A DNA stretch of 64,000 nt from Cytophagales bacterium. Its GTDB lineage: Bacteria; Bacteroidota; Bacteroidia; Cytophagales; Spirosomataceae. Shown piece after piece: positions 46,299 through 56,563 of the stretch. Each line of letters starts with the position of its first letter. Position 1 is the stretch's first letter. A program made the position numbers and the translations under genes. Location: assembly GCA_024742395.1 (NCBI GenBank), contig JANSYO010000013.1, positions 1-64,000 of the forward strand, in the 5' to 3' direction. A model generated the notes under the pieces. The model was not told the DNA's origin. It saw only the letters and a list, made by a program, of their open reading frames with translations, and made no database searches.

Positions 46299-47107
46299 TC
46301 AACTGAAACTCCTTGTCTTACCACTTCAAAAAGCATAATTCCGGCAGCAACAGAGACATTTAAAGAGCCTATTTTGCCTAACATGGGTATCTTACCCAGT
46401 ACGTCGCATTTTCTAATGAGACTATCTGAGATACCATCTTCCTCAGAACCCATCACTATCGCAATAGGGCCTGATAAATCATGACTGGAATAAATGTCAG
46501 AGGTTTTCTCTGTACAACCAATTACCTTAAAACCACTATTTTGGAGATATTCTACGGTTTTAGTCAAATCGTTTTCTTTGCAAACCGGTATGTAACTTAA
46601 GGCTCCGGAAGAGGTTTTCATAGCATCAGAGTTTACCTGAGCCGCTCCTCTCTTAGGAATTACTATGGCATCTGCACCACTCGCCTCGGCCGTACGGGCT
46701 ATGGCTCCGAAATTTCGTACATCGGTAATCCGATCCAGAATAAGTACTATAGGTGTTTTACCTTTCTCAAAGGCTTCCTGAACTACATTGCTTAAATCAG
46801 CATAGTGAATGGCTGAAACAAAAGCTATAACACCTTGATGGTTTTTACCCGTAATTCTATTTAGCTTTTCGGTAGGAACAAACTGCACAATTACTCCCCT
46901 TTGACGAGCCAGCTTTTCTACCTCCTCATGAGAAAAGTCCTTTTGCACCATCACTTTTTCAACCTCCTTCTCTGACCTCAGAAGCTCTATCACCGACTGT
47001 ACACCAAAGACAAAATCATCCGGATTTTGTGTGGGTGCCGGCTTATGAAATTTCCTTTTTGATCCTTGTTTAGAATCTCTTATTCCAAAACGCTTCCTGT
47101 TCTCCAT
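46295..47107 (-). CDS. rlmB: 23S rRNA 2'-O-ribose methyltransferase, RlmB/SpoU type
   Basis: A ~270-residue SPOUT-class methyltransferase. A short basic N-terminal tail precedes the substrate-binding domain (VFGVQSVIELLRSEKEVEKVMV). The knotted catalytic domain has ILDRITDVRNFGAIARTAEASGADAIVIP, IAIVMGSEEDGISDSLIRKCD and GSLNVSVAAGIMLFEVVRQ. By family it would methylate a 23S rRNA guanosine; the exact site is not provable here. The ATG at 47107 lies inside the end of the upstream GWxTD gene (28-base overlap). Confidence 0.93.
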   Translation of the reverse strand: MENRKRFGIRDSKQGSKRKFHKPAPTQNPDDFVFGVQSVIELLRSEKEVEKVMVQKDFSHEEVEKLARQRGVIVQFVPTEKLNRITGKNHQGVIAFVSAIHYADLSNVVQEAFEKGKTPIVLILDRITDVRNFGAIARTAEASGADAIVIPKRGAAQVNSDAMKTSSGALSYIPVCKENDLTKTVEYLQNSGFKVIGCTEKTSDIYSSHDLSGPIAIVMGSEEDGISDSLIRKCDVLGKIPMLGKIGSLNVSVAAGIMLFEVVRQGVSVD

Positions 47108-48366
47108 GCTTCTACAAACGGGTACCAATAGGCTCCATACTCGGGATACCGAACAAGCTCATAATGGTCTTCGCTAAATTGATTTGGTTTTCTATAAAAT
47201 GTAAATATGATTTCCGAAAAATTGGCACTTTGTGAATACAGCCACACTTCTCTTAATCCGTTTCTTTGAATTCTCGACGGCGGACCCAAAACAAGGTAAA
47301 TCATCCCTTTGTCCGTTTTCCAGCCCTCCTTATATGTTGTAAAAAGTTCATTAGACTTTTCTACTCTTCTGAAGTAAGTCTTTATTATTCGTTTAGCCAC
47401 TGCTTGGTTTCCGGAGGTCATCGTTAAGAAATACAGGTCTAATGCTTTCTTGAAGTCCTTTGTTTCCTGAAGTTTATTAATCTCATCATTGGTACTCATA
47501 TAAACTAAAGGTTGAGTTAGGCCTTCAGCCTTTGTTAATCTTGGGTAGTGCTCATTTACCACCAGAAAACCGTAACCATTTTCAAGATTATTCTCATTAT
47601 CAAACAAGATATAGCTTCCTTCTTTATCAAAAATTAGTTCCTGACCAGATTTAATTGCTATAGTTTCCTGTTCTACATAATTCACCAGTTCATTCCTCTT
47701 ACTGGTACTCATAGGAGATAAGGCTGCAGGAGAGGTAGAAGAATATCTCTTGATTACCAAATTATGAGAGAAACCATCCATTGATTTAAAGACCGTCTTT
47801 TGACCTACTCTTACAAAAGATTCAAAACTTGGTTTATCTGATCCTGAAATATACATTCCAAAACGTCTGTTTGGTCTTGAACCACTGAAATCAATATAGG
47901 TTTCATTGGTAAACTTTCTGGATGCAGAGAGGTCAATGAACTCAAGAGCCAAAACTGCCTCATTGTGATCGCGTAAACGAGGAATATTGAATTGCAGATA
48001 AAGCAAATTGTCTGAAAGACTATTTTTCCCTTCGCCCATATTAACCTTTCCAGACTCAAGCTTTTCCTTTATTCCGGTAGGTGTTTGTAGTATCCAGCTG
48101 GCCTTTATTCTTTTAGCAATGTCCTGAATATCATTAATATCATTTCTTTTGAGATTCTCTACTTTCGCCTCAAGGAAAACAACTACTTCCAGAGAATCTT
48201 TTAAAATATATTCTGTTTTAATAGAAGAGAAGTAAGGTCCTTCCTCCTTTTGATTTTCTTTTCTATCACCTGTAGACCCAGCACCAACTACGGTTTTGTT
48301 CTGAACTTTACAGCTGGTAGCCAGAAAAAATAAGACTAAAATGTGTAGTACGCTTTTTTGCATCAT
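47080..48366 (-). CDS. GWxTD domain-containing lipoprotein
   Basis: A 428-residue lipoprotein (LVLFFLATSC lipobox, Cys about residue 19). The C-terminal third contains the GWxTD domain: EGWKTDKGMIYLVLGPPSRIQRNG, followed by EVWLYSQSANFSEIIFTFYRK and YPFVEAWRTG. The domain is widespread in Bacteroidota and Acidobacteria; its function is not known. The middle part is beta-rich without a recognised domain. The start is ATG ATG at 48366/48363, immediately behind a -7 box, so the leader is only a few bases long. Confidence 0.87.
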   Translation of the reverse strand: MMQKSVLHILVLFFLATSCKVQNKTVVGAGSTGDRKENQKEEGPYFSSIKTEYILKDSLEVVVFLEAKVENLKRNDINDIQDIAKRIKASWILQTPTGIKEKLESGKVNMGEGKNSLSDNLLYLQFNIPRLRDHNEAVLALEFIDLSASRKFTNETYIDFSGSRPNRRFGMYISGSDKPSFESFVRVGQKTVFKSMDGFSHNLVIKRYSSTSPAALSPMSTSKRNELVNYVEQETIAIKSGQELIFDKEGSYILFDNENNLENGYGFLVVNEHYPRLTKAEGLTQPLVYMSTNDEINKLQETKDFKKALDLYFLTMTSGNQAVAKRIIKTYFRRVEKSNELFTTYKEGWKTDKGMIYLVLGPPSRIQRNGLREVWLYSQSANFSEIIFTFYRKPNQFSEDHYELVRYPEYGAYWYPFVEAWRTGSVLE

Positions 48367-48376
48367 AAATTGAACC

Positions 48377-48384
48377 CAAATATA
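48377..48384 (-). promoter_or_regulatory. Candidate GWxTD gene promoter -7 box
   Basis: TATATTTG on the minus strand, 10 bases before the ATG, implying a nearly leaderless transcript. Confidence 0.45.
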
Positions 48385-48425
48385 GGTATTAACGAAAAAT
48401 CATCGCGTCAGGTGCCCTTTATTTT

Positions 48426-48797
48426 ATGAGAGATATAAATTCTAGAGAAGATGTAGAAAATTTAGTTAACCGATTCTACGAATATGTGCATGCCGACCCC
48501 AAAATGGCACCGGTTTTTGTCATGCCTAAAGAGCAATTCGAACGGCATTTAGAACGGACTTATAACTTCTGGGATAATTGGCTTTTTCAAACCGGAAATT
48601 ACCACGGTGGTCTCATGTGGGCTCATATTGAAAAAAATATGCAGTCCCCAATAACCACTGAACTATTTGAAAGATGGCTGGCTCATTGGTTTAGAACCAC
48701 CGATGAGTTGTTTAAAGGAGATAAGGCAGAATTTGTAAAATCCAAAGCGTTAGAGTTAGGTCAAATGATGAATGCCCGCCTAAACAGGCTTAGTTGA
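48426..48797 (+). CDS. Group III truncated haemoglobin
   Basis: A 123-residue small haem protein of the 2/2 globin fold. Features of group III are the distal-site Tyr in LVNRFYEYV, the HLERTYNFWDNWLFQTGNYHGG segment that replaces the usual glycine motifs, and the proximal His in MWAHIEKN region/HWF near the F helix. Which His ligates haem cannot be fixed by eye. It may bind O2, NO or peroxide. It stands alone, divergent from the GWxTD gene, with an 8-base 3' overlap with metX. Confidence 0.9.
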   Translation: MRDINSREDVENLVNRFYEYVHADPKMAPVFVMPKEQFERHLERTYNFWDNWLFQTGNYHGGLMWAHIEKNMQSPITTELFERWLAHWFRTTDELFKGDKAEFVKSKALELGQMMNARLNRLS

Positions 48798-49812
48798 TTT
48801 CTTTTTCCCATTCTGAAATGGCTTTAGTCATTTCTTCAAATTCTATTAAGAAACCGTCATGTCCGTAATCAGAATCAATCTCCACATATTTAGCTCCGGT
48901 AATTCCCTCTGCTATGAATGCTTGCTCAGCAGGAGGAAACAAAACATCTGAGGATATTCCGATAACCAAAGTTTTTGCCTTCACTCTGCTCAGGGCATCT
49001 TTTAAAGAACCTCGGTAGCGGCTTACGTCATGAGAATCAAACATTTTGCTTAGGACCCAATAGGAAAAAGCGTTAAACCTTCTTTGAATTTTCTCTCCTT
49101 GATAGTTCTGATACGTATTGGCCCTAAAGAAATCTATCTGGCCTTCATCTCTTGATTGCGTTCTATTATACGTCTGGTAGTTTCTGTAAGACAATAAGGC
49201 CATTGAACGAGCTACCTTCATTCCTTCTCTTCCGGCATCTTCATGACTTTCTTGCCAGGTAGGGTCTGTTTGAATGGCCATTCTTTGGCTCTCATTAAAA
49301 GCAATGCCCCAGGGTGAATGATAAGAGTTTGTAGAAAACAATATTAACTTCTCACAAACCTCCGGATCTGTAACTGCCCATTCCAGAGCCTGCTGACCAC
49401 CCAATGAGCCTCCCATTAAGGTGTTAATTTTTTCAATCTTCAGGTGATCTTTTACCAAATTCAGACAGGTTACCACATCTCTGATAGTGAGCATTGGGAA
49501 ATCATGGAAATATGGTTTTCCTGTGTTAGGATTAACACTCAGTGGATTAGTACTGCCATAATGTGATCCTGGTACATTCACACACACAACAAAATCTTTA
49601 CCTGGATTGAAGTGTCTATTCTCCCCTATCAGGCCGTTCCACCAGTCTGACGGATTTGCATTACCTGTGAATGCATGACATACCCACACTACATTAGATT
49701 TGGTTTCATTTAATTTACCATAAGTAGTGTAGGCCAGTTCTACCTCGGGTAAAAACTCACCGCTTTCAAGTTTTAATGGAGACTTTTGAGTAAAAATGTG
49801 GTTTTCTAACAT
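48790..49812 (-). CDS. metX: Homoserine O-acetyltransferase
   Basis: A 340-residue alpha/beta hydrolase-fold enzyme that acetylates homoserine for methionine synthesis. Motifs are FKLESGEFLPEVELAYTTYGKLN-like N-terminus, WVCHAFTGNANPSDWW, the nucleophile GGSLGGQQALEWA (Ser near residue 135), ISSDVLFPPAEQ (Asp) and DYGHDGFLIE (His). Second gene of the metYX unit. Its ATG directly follows the T-run of a hairpin, so its expression may be attenuated relative to metY. Family members may be succinyl-specific; acetyl is assumed. Confidence 0.94.
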   Translation of the reverse strand: MLENHIFTQKSPLKLESGEFLPEVELAYTTYGKLNETKSNVVWVCHAFTGNANPSDWWNGLIGENRHFNPGKDFVVCVNVPGSHYGSTNPLSVNPNTGKPYFHDFPMLTIRDVVTCLNLVKDHLKIEKINTLMGGSLGGQQALEWAVTDPEVCEKLILFSTNSYHSPWGIAFNESQRMAIQTDPTWQESHEDAGREGMKVARSMALLSYRNYQTYNRTQSRDEGQIDFFRANTYQNYQGEKIQRRFNAFSYWVLSKMFDSHDVSRYRGSLKDALSRVKAKTLVIGISSDVLFPPAEQAFIAEGITGAKYVEIDSDYGHDGFLIEFEEMTKAISEWEKEIN

Positions 49813-49842
49813 AAAAAAAGGTGAGGCCAGGCAAGCCTCACC
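49813..49842 (-). terminator. Intercistronic terminator or attenuator between metY and metX
   Basis: An 8-bp stem (GGTGAGGC / GCCTCACC) with a 7-base loop is followed on the minus strand by seven T that abut the metX start codon. It could reduce metX relative to metY. Confidence 0.75.
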
Positions 49843-49851
49843 GTTAAGTAA

Positions 49852-51162
<1,311 letters not shown>

Positions 51163-51242
51163 TTAATACATCGCAGGTCAACAAAGACACGCGTTTCCGA
51201 CTATCGGAGTAAACCAAAACGATGAAAATTGTTAATCGATTG

Positions 51243-51361
51243 GCTTATAAGTCCCAAAGGCCATTTTGGCACAGTTAGGTAGGTATTGGCACCTTATCGC
51301 CTATGGCGGGACAGGTTGCCCGAGGTTCAAAGAGCCCATTCTCTCCCCTCGTCTTTATAAA
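51243..51361 (-). promoter_or_regulatory. SAM-I type riboswitch upstream of metY
   Basis: In the minus-strand leader, the closing helix P1 is formed by TTATAA at both ends (51355-51360 and 51245-51250). Between them are the conserved SAM-I core pieces in order: GAGGGGAGAGAATGGGC, TTTGAACCTCGGGCAACC, then AAGGTGCCAATACCTACC, and a P4-like hairpin GCCAAAATGGC near the 3' end. The element begins ~217 bases upstream of metY and would repress the metYX operon when S-adenosylmethionine is abundant. It is a slightly divergent, Bacteroidota-like form (TGAACC in place of the usual GATGAAnCC). Confidence 0.85.
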
Positions 51362-51403
51362 TCAATCCAATATGGCAGAGAATCTACCTTTGAAAAGATG
51401 TCG

Positions 51404-51435
51404 CAAATATAAGTCTCTGTATTTTGAACTGGCAA
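51404..51435 (-). promoter_or_regulatory. Promoter of the SAM riboswitch-metYX transcript
   Basis: Minus strand: TTG, a 21-base spacer and TATATTTG. The -7 box is an exact TAnnTTTG, and transcription would start about 35 bases before the riboswitch P1 helix. Confidence 0.6.
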
Positions 51436-51487
51436 GTATTTTTCAGTTTTAATCTTGATGATTAAAAGAATTGTTAACTTTTCAAAC

Positions 51488-51922
51488 CTAGTTCTTCCTG
51501 ACAAAAATCAATTTAGAGTCTGATGAAGAACCACTTATCTCAACAATGTGCCAATTGGGTGAAGCCAAAAAATCAGGATAAAAATAAAATTTATTCGCCA
51601 AAGCAAGTTTCATTGTAAAGTCATTAAATGCCTTATCGTTTACAAAATCGCGTTGCAGATAACCCAGATCATAAGTATAGGTAAATCCTTTAACGAAGCC
51701 GCTGGAAACTCTTTTAACCTCAAATATTCCTTTAAAATTTTGCTTATTAAACGAACCGGAAATTATGCCTTCATCAGCTAGTATGTCAATAAATATTGAT
51801 TCATTTAAAACCGGCTGAAAGTCTTGAGAGTCTGGATTCCCCGCGGTAAGAAAAAAATATCTTTCCTGAGCTGTTACAGATAGACTTAAAACGCAAAAAA
51901 CAGAAAGTAGATACCCTTTCAT
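51488..51922 (-). CDS. Small secreted protein of unknown function
   Basis: A 144-residue protein with a signal peptide (MKGYLLSVFCVLSLSVTAQ). The mature part looks beta-rich (ERYFFLTAGNPDSQDFQPVL, IISGSFNKQNFKGIFEVKRV, LIFVRKN) with no motif I recognise. Its start overlaps the pabC-like stop by one base, making it the last gene of the gcvP-pabB-pabC run. That does not imply a role in folate metabolism. Confidence 0.7.
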   Translation of the reverse strand: MKGYLLSVFCVLSLSVTAQERYFFLTAGNPDSQDFQPVLNESIFIDILADEGIISGSFNKQNFKGIFEVKRVSSGFVKGFTYTYDLGYLQRDFVNDKAFNDFTMKLALANKFYFYPDFLASPNWHIVEISGSSSDSKLIFVRKN

Positions 51923-52530
51923 TATAGCTCTGTTAGTTTTATAACATCGTTATCTATTTGAAAGGAATATACCATTTCGAAATCCCTCATGGCATTTATC
52001 AAAGCGATTTTCGAAAAATGTGGTAAATCTTCAACTCTAATTTCTTTTTCTTTGATTAGTCCTTTATCAAGCAAAAAGCTACGCTTTACCCCCTTCAAAA
52101 GGTAAGTAGACGGCGTTACCCATTGATGCCCATCATGCAAAACCACATTACAGTAAGAGGTGTCTGTGACAAAACCATTTTTCACAAAAAGAACTTCGTC
52201 CTGCTCAGATTCCGCTACGGCATCCAATAGAAACTTTCGGTCAGTAGATTTATAGTTGTAATCATAATTACCCGCATCTTTAATTTCCATTGTCTTATGT
52301 GCGGCAAGCGAATACGGAAAGTAATCTACAGTTTGAATATTCTTTTTATACCTTACTTTGCAACGGTACACCTGATCATCTTCTGGTGTCAATTTTATAT
52401 TGGCAAGTAAAGAAATGGCCTGGTTCTCCCCCAGAGCCTCTCTTCTGGTTCTGTTCATCCTTTCTTCATGATAATCTAAAAGAAAGAATTCACCATTCTG
52501 ATATTTTATGGTCTCAAAGTACTGGAACAT
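51922..52530 (-). CDS. pabC: Aminotransferase class IV, probable 4-amino-4-deoxychorismate lyase
   Basis: A 202-residue fold-type IV PLP protein, short for the family. Visible are LLDYHEERMNRTRREALG near the N-terminus, the lysine-containing VRYKKNIQTVDYFPYSLAAHKTMEIKDAGNYDYNYKSTDR region (Lys expected to bind PLP), and EVLFVKNGFVTDTSYCNVVL with TPSTYLLKGVKRSFLLD. Position 17 bases inside the end of pabB strongly supports the 4-amino-4-deoxychorismate lyase step, which releases pyruvate to give p-aminobenzoate; assignment from sequence alone would be only class IV aminotransferase. Confidence 0.82.
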   Translation of the reverse strand: MFQYFETIKYQNGEFFLLDYHEERMNRTRREALGENQAISLLANIKLTPEDDQVYRCKVRYKKNIQTVDYFPYSLAAHKTMEIKDAGNYDYNYKSTDRKFLLDAVAESEQDEVLFVKNGFVTDTSYCNVVLHDGHQWVTPSTYLLKGVKRSFLLDKGLIKEKEIRVEDLPHFSKIALINAMRDFEMVYSFQIDNDVIKLTEL

Positions 52531-53524
52531 AAATCTTACTAATCATTTCTTTGTATTCACTATCTGCAGAGCTTCTAGAGGTAATGCCTCCGCCACTCTT
52601 AAAAAACATTTCCCCGTTTCTTAATTCTACAAACCTAATCATTACTGCCGAATTGAGTTTCTTGCCATCAAAAACACCAAAAACTCCAGTATAAAAGCCT
52701 CTTTCCCCATTATAAAGCGTAATCTTCTCCGCTTCGTTAATAATTTCTAAAGTTTTGGGTTTAGGTGCCCCGGAAATAGAACCGGCGGGCAAAAGTTCAA
52801 AAAACAGATCCCCAATCTTCTCTTGCCAGTTCTCTGGCAATTGACCACACACTTCAGAACTCACCTGAAGCAGCTCCGTACCATCTTGCTTCTTTATTTT
52901 TTCAATATACCTAAAACGCTCAACCCACACTTTATTGGCAATTTTACTTAAATCATTTCTAATCAAATCTACAATAGTGGTGTGTTCATATTTTTCCTTT
53001 CTATCAGATAAAATAATATTTTCTGCGTTAGGAAAATGTGCATCAATGGTACCTTTCATTGGAAAGGAAGAAATTTGTCCGGAAGCGTTTATCTGAACAA
53101 AAGTTTCAGGTGAAAAACAGAAGAACCTATCCTTCACAAAAAGCTTATATTTTGCTTTGGCCCGCAAAAAAAGCTGCTCAGCTTGCCAATTAGCCTTAAT
53201 TGGTGTTTCGGCAGTCAAATTTGTGAGGAAGCTATTCCCTTTTTGTAAATGTCTATGCACTAAGCCAAAGGCACTTTCGAATGTTGAAAATGATATAGGT
53301 TCTTTCTGCAGCTGCAATTCTACTGAGGCAGAACTTTCGGGATTGTGATAGTTTCTGTATTCCAGAAAATTATCTTCCATGGAATACCTGATCTGCTGAT
53401 TATTGACAGCATGCAATGGGAGAATAAACGGCTCTTTCAAAGCAAAGTCAAACACAAACAAAAAGGGTGTCCTTTCAGCACCCATTTTATTCATTTGATC
53501 TATTACCTTTTCTTTTAGCTCCAT
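52514..53524 (-). CDS. pabB: Aminodeoxychorismate synthase component I
   Basis: A 336-residue chorismate-utilising enzyme, at the short end for the family, lacking most of the N-terminal domain. The C-terminal catalytic core is intact: KGNSFLTNLT, SPETFVQI, FPMKGTIDA, KEKYEHTTIVDLIRNDLSKIA, VSSEVCGQL, ELLPAGSISGAPKPKTLEIINEAE, GERGFYTGVFGVFDG and RFVELRNGEMFFKSGGGITSRSS. It provides p-aminobenzoate for folate with pabC. The amidotransferase pabA is not adjacent. It starts 10 bases after gcvP. Confidence 0.92.
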   Translation of the reverse strand: MELKEKVIDQMNKMGAERTPFLFVFDFALKEPFILPLHAVNNQQIRYSMEDNFLEYRNYHNPESSASVELQLQKEPISFSTFESAFGLVHRHLQKGNSFLTNLTAETPIKANWQAEQLFLRAKAKYKLFVKDRFFCFSPETFVQINASGQISSFPMKGTIDAHFPNAENIILSDRKEKYEHTTIVDLIRNDLSKIANKVWVERFRYIEKIKKQDGTELLQVSSEVCGQLPENWQEKIGDLFFELLPAGSISGAPKPKTLEIINEAEKITLYNGERGFYTGVFGVFDGKKLNSAVMIRFVELRNGEMFFKSGGGITSRSSADSEYKEMISKIYVPVL

Positions 53525-53533
53525 TAAAATGGC

Positions 53534-56440
53534 TTAAGCCTCTATATATTCTTCTATTGGCAAACAGCTACAAACAAGATTACGATCCCCATAGGCCGAA
53601 TCTATTCGACTAACTGAAGGCCAAAATTTTGCAAACCTTAAATGATCAACCGGAAAAGCGGCTTTCTCTCTTGAATAGGGGCGAGTCCAGTCGTTGGCCA
53701 TCACCACTCTCATACTATGTGGTGCATGTACCAATACATTACTTTCTTTATCCGCATCACCGGTTTCTATTTCCTTAATTTCATTTCTAATGGCTATTAA
53801 GGCATCACAAAAACGATCCAATTCTTCTTTCGACTCTGACTCTGTAGGTTCTATCATTAAGGTACCTGCCACCGGAAAAGAAACCGTTGGCGAATGGAAT
53901 CCATAGTCAATCAGTCTTTTAGCGATATCCTCTACCTCAATGCCTGCAGTTTGCTTGAATTCTCTGCAATCCACAATCATTTCGTGGGCACATCTGTCAT
54001 TGGCTCCCGAGTATAAAATCTTAAAAGAGCCTTCCAATCTGGATTTGATATAATTAGCATTAAGTATGGCATACTTAGTTGCATTGGTAAGACCATCGCC
54101 TCCCATCATTGCAATATAGGCGTAAGAAATAGGAAGAATGCCTGCACTACCCCATGGGGCAGCAGATATGGCATGTATTGATCCAAAAGAATAAGAATCT
54201 GAATACTTATCTACATGCCTTCTGGCTTTCATTTCTACATGACCTGGTAAGAAAGGTTCCAAATCCTTCACTACTCCAATTGGCCCCATTCCTGGCCCTC
54301 CACCTCCATGAGGGATACAAAAAGTTTTGTGAAGATTGAGGTGACACACATCAGCTCCGATTCTTCCTGGAGAAGTTAAGCCTACCTGTGCATTCATATT
54401 GGCACCGTCCATATACACACGGCCTCCATGATCATGTATTATCTTACAAATCTCTCTTATTCCTTCTTCAAAAACTCCATGAGTAGAAGGGTAAGTAACC
54501 ATTAAACAAGAAAGTTCTGTGGCATGCTCTTCTGCTTTTTGTCTCAGATCCTCTAAATCTATATTTCCTCTTTCATCACATGCCGTTACTACTACTTTCA
54601 TTCCTGCCATTACTGCAGATGCCGGATTAGTACCATGAGCAGATGAAGGAATAAGAGCCACATTTCTTTGACCCTCTCCTCTACTTTCATGAAACGCCCT
54701 GATTACCATTAAACCTGCATATTCACCTTGTGCACCTGAGTTGGGCTGAAGAGATACTGCATCAAAACCAGTTATTTCGCAAAGCCAGGCCTGTAGGTTT
54801 TTAAATAATTGATGATACCCTTCCGTCTGATTGGCTGGGGCAAAAGGATGAATATTGGCAAACTTAGGCCAAGTAACAGGAATCATCTCTGTAGTGGCAT
54901 TCAATTTCATGGTACAGCTACCCAATGAAATCATGGAGTGTACCAGAGATAAATCTTTATTTTCTAAAGATTTTAAATATCTGAGCATTTCATGCTCAGT
55001 ATGATGTGTTCTGAAAATGGGATGGGTCATAAAAGCTGATTCTCGTTTCATGCCAATCGCAAACTCCGATTCAACCTCTCCCTTCAGATTCATTAAAACT
55101 CTTTCACCTCTTGCTTCTGCAAAAATTTCTAAAAGCTCTGCTACGTCTTCCAGTGTTTTGTTTTCATCGAAACTGACTGAAATTGTATCCTTGTCTATGT
55201 ATCTGAGATTTATTTTCTTGGCTAATGCCAATTCCATCACCTTCTCTGCATCATGTACATCTACTGAAACTGTATCAAAAAAGTCATGATGATTAATATG
55301 ATAGTCTAAACCCTGTACTGAATTGGCAAAAAAACGGGCCAAGCCATGTACCCGTTCGGCGATCATTTTTAGGCCTTCAGGACCATGGTACAATCCATAG
55401 GCAGAAGAAAGTACAGCCAGAAGCACCTGTGAGGTACAGATATTCGAGGTGGCCTTTTCTCTTCTAATGTGTTGCTCACGAGTTTGAAGAGCCATTCTGT
55501 AGGCATCATTGCCCTCTGCGTCTTTTGACAGGCCTATGATTCTTCCCGGAATCTGACGTTTATACTCTTCTTTTGCCGCAAAAAATGCCGCATGAGGTCC
55601 GCCAAGACCCATAGGGATTCCAAAACGCTGAGCCGTTCCCAGCACTACATCAGCTCCCATTTCACCTGCAGGTTTCAATAAAACCAGGGATAATAAGTCA
55701 GCCGCAACGGCAACCTGAATATTTTGAGAATGAGCTTCAGAAATTAATTCAGAATAATCCTTTACTTCTCCATTCTTCCCGGGGTTTTGAATTAACAGGC
55801 CAAAAACCTGTTCATTCAATACAATCTCGCTTTCATCTACTACCTTCACTTCAATACCAATAGAGCTGGCTCTTCCTATAACCACATCTATGGTTTGCGG
55901 AAAACAATTTGATGAAATCAGGAAAGTATGAGCCGTTTTCTTTTGACTACCTTTTCTATTGGCATAAAACATACTCATCGCTTCAGCGGCGGCCGTAGCT
56001 TCATCTAACAAAGAAGCATTAGCTAATGGCATAGCTGTTAAATCACAGATCATGGTCTGAAAATTAAACAACATCTCAAGTCTCCCTTGAGCAATTTCTG
56101 CCTGGTATGGCGTATAAGCCGTATACCAGCCAGGATTCTCCAAAATATTACGAAGTATTACGGCCGGAAGTCTCGTATCATAATATCCTAATCCAATAAA
56201 AGATTTGAAAATTTGATTTTGATCTGCGAGTTGTTTCATTTGATCCAAAAACTCTACTTCTGATAGAGCTGCTGGAAGATTGAGATCCCTCTTCAGTCTA
56301 ATTCCCGAAGGAACCGTTTGGTCAATGAGTTCTTCTAAATTATTCACATTAACCGTTTGGAGCATAGCTCTAAGGTTCTCTTCTCTTTTTCCGTGATGTC
56401 TGTCTTCAAACTTTTCACGGGCAGTGAGGTCCAGGATCAT
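53534..56440 (-). CDS. gcvP: Glycine dehydrogenase (decarboxylating), P protein
   Basis: A 968-residue full-length single-chain P protein of the glycine cleavage system, PLP-dependent. Motifs are [10 protein letters not shown] and [41 protein letters not shown] in the N-terminal half. In the C-terminal half are [35 protein letters not shown] and the PLP lysine in [19 protein letters not shown] (residue ~704). The ATG at 56440 ([17 protein letters not shown]) is preferred to a TTG at 56479. It feeds methylene-THF to metF and lies just upstream of pabB and pabC, which make the folate precursor. Confidence 0.97.
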   Translation of the reverse strand: MILDLTAREKFEDRHHGKREENLRAMLQTVNVNNLEELIDQTVPSGIRLKRDLNLPAALSEVEFLDQMKQLADQNQIFKSFIGLGYYDTRLPAVILRNILENPGWYTAYTPYQAEIAQGRLEMLFNFQTMICDLTAMPLANASLLDEATAAAEAMSMFYANRKGSQKKTAHTFLISSNCFPQTIDVVIGRASSIGIEVKVVDESEIVLNEQVFGLLIQNPGKNGEVKDYSELISEAHSQNIQVAVAADLLSLVLLKPAGEMGADVVLGTAQRFGIPMGLGGPHAAFFAAKEEYKRQIPGRIIGLSKDAEGNDAYRMALQTREQHIRREKATSNICTSQVLLAVLSSAYGLYHGPEGLKMIAERVHGLARFFANSVQGLDYHINHHDFFDTVSVDVHDAEKVMELALAKKINLRYIDKDTISVSFDENKTLEDVAELLEIFAEARGERVLMNLKGEVESEFAIGMKRESAFMTHPIFRTHHTEHEMLRYLKSLENKDLSLVHSMISLGSCTMKLNATTEMIPVTWPKFANIHPFAPANQTEGYHQLFKNLQAWLCEITGFDAVSLQPNSGAQGEYAGLMVIRAFHESRGEGQRNVALIPSSAHGTNPASAVMAGMKVVVTACDERGNIDLEDLRQKAEEHATELSCLMVTYPSTHGVFEEGIREICKIIHDHGGRVYMDGANMNAQVGLTSPGRIGADVCHLNLHKTFCIPHGGGGPGMGPIGVVKDLEPFLPGHVEMKARRHVDKYSDSYSFGSIHAISAAPWGSAGILPISYAYIAMMGGDGLTNATKYAILNANYIKSRLEGSFKILYSGANDRCAHEMIVDCREFKQTAGIEVEDIAKRLIDYGFHSPTVSFPVAGTLMIEPTESESKEELDRFCDALIAIRNEIKEIETGDADKESNVLVHAPHSMRVVMANDWTRPYSREKAAFPVDHLRFAKFWPSVSRIDSAYGDRNLVCSCLPIEEYIEA

Positions 56441-56476
56441 ATTGGTCTTTTTAGTAGTAAGTCTCAGAATGTCACG

Positions 56477-56484
56477 CAAAAGTA
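56477..56484 (-). promoter_or_regulatory. Candidate gcvP promoter -7 box
   Basis: TACTTTTG on the minus strand matches TAnnTTTG, 36 bases before the ATG; a TTTTG lies 24 bases further upstream as a possible -33 element. Confidence 0.5.
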
Positions 56485-56563
56485 CTAAATGCGAATTGCT
56501 TGATAAAACAAAATGTTCGTACGTTTAAGGAAAATAAAACTTGTTCATTAAAAAATTCAAGCA

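Noticed and set aside
51196-51208. Small hairpin TCCGA-CTA-TCGGA between the SAM riboswitch and metY
   Set aside because: Only 5 bp and not followed by a T-run on the minus strand, so not a terminator.
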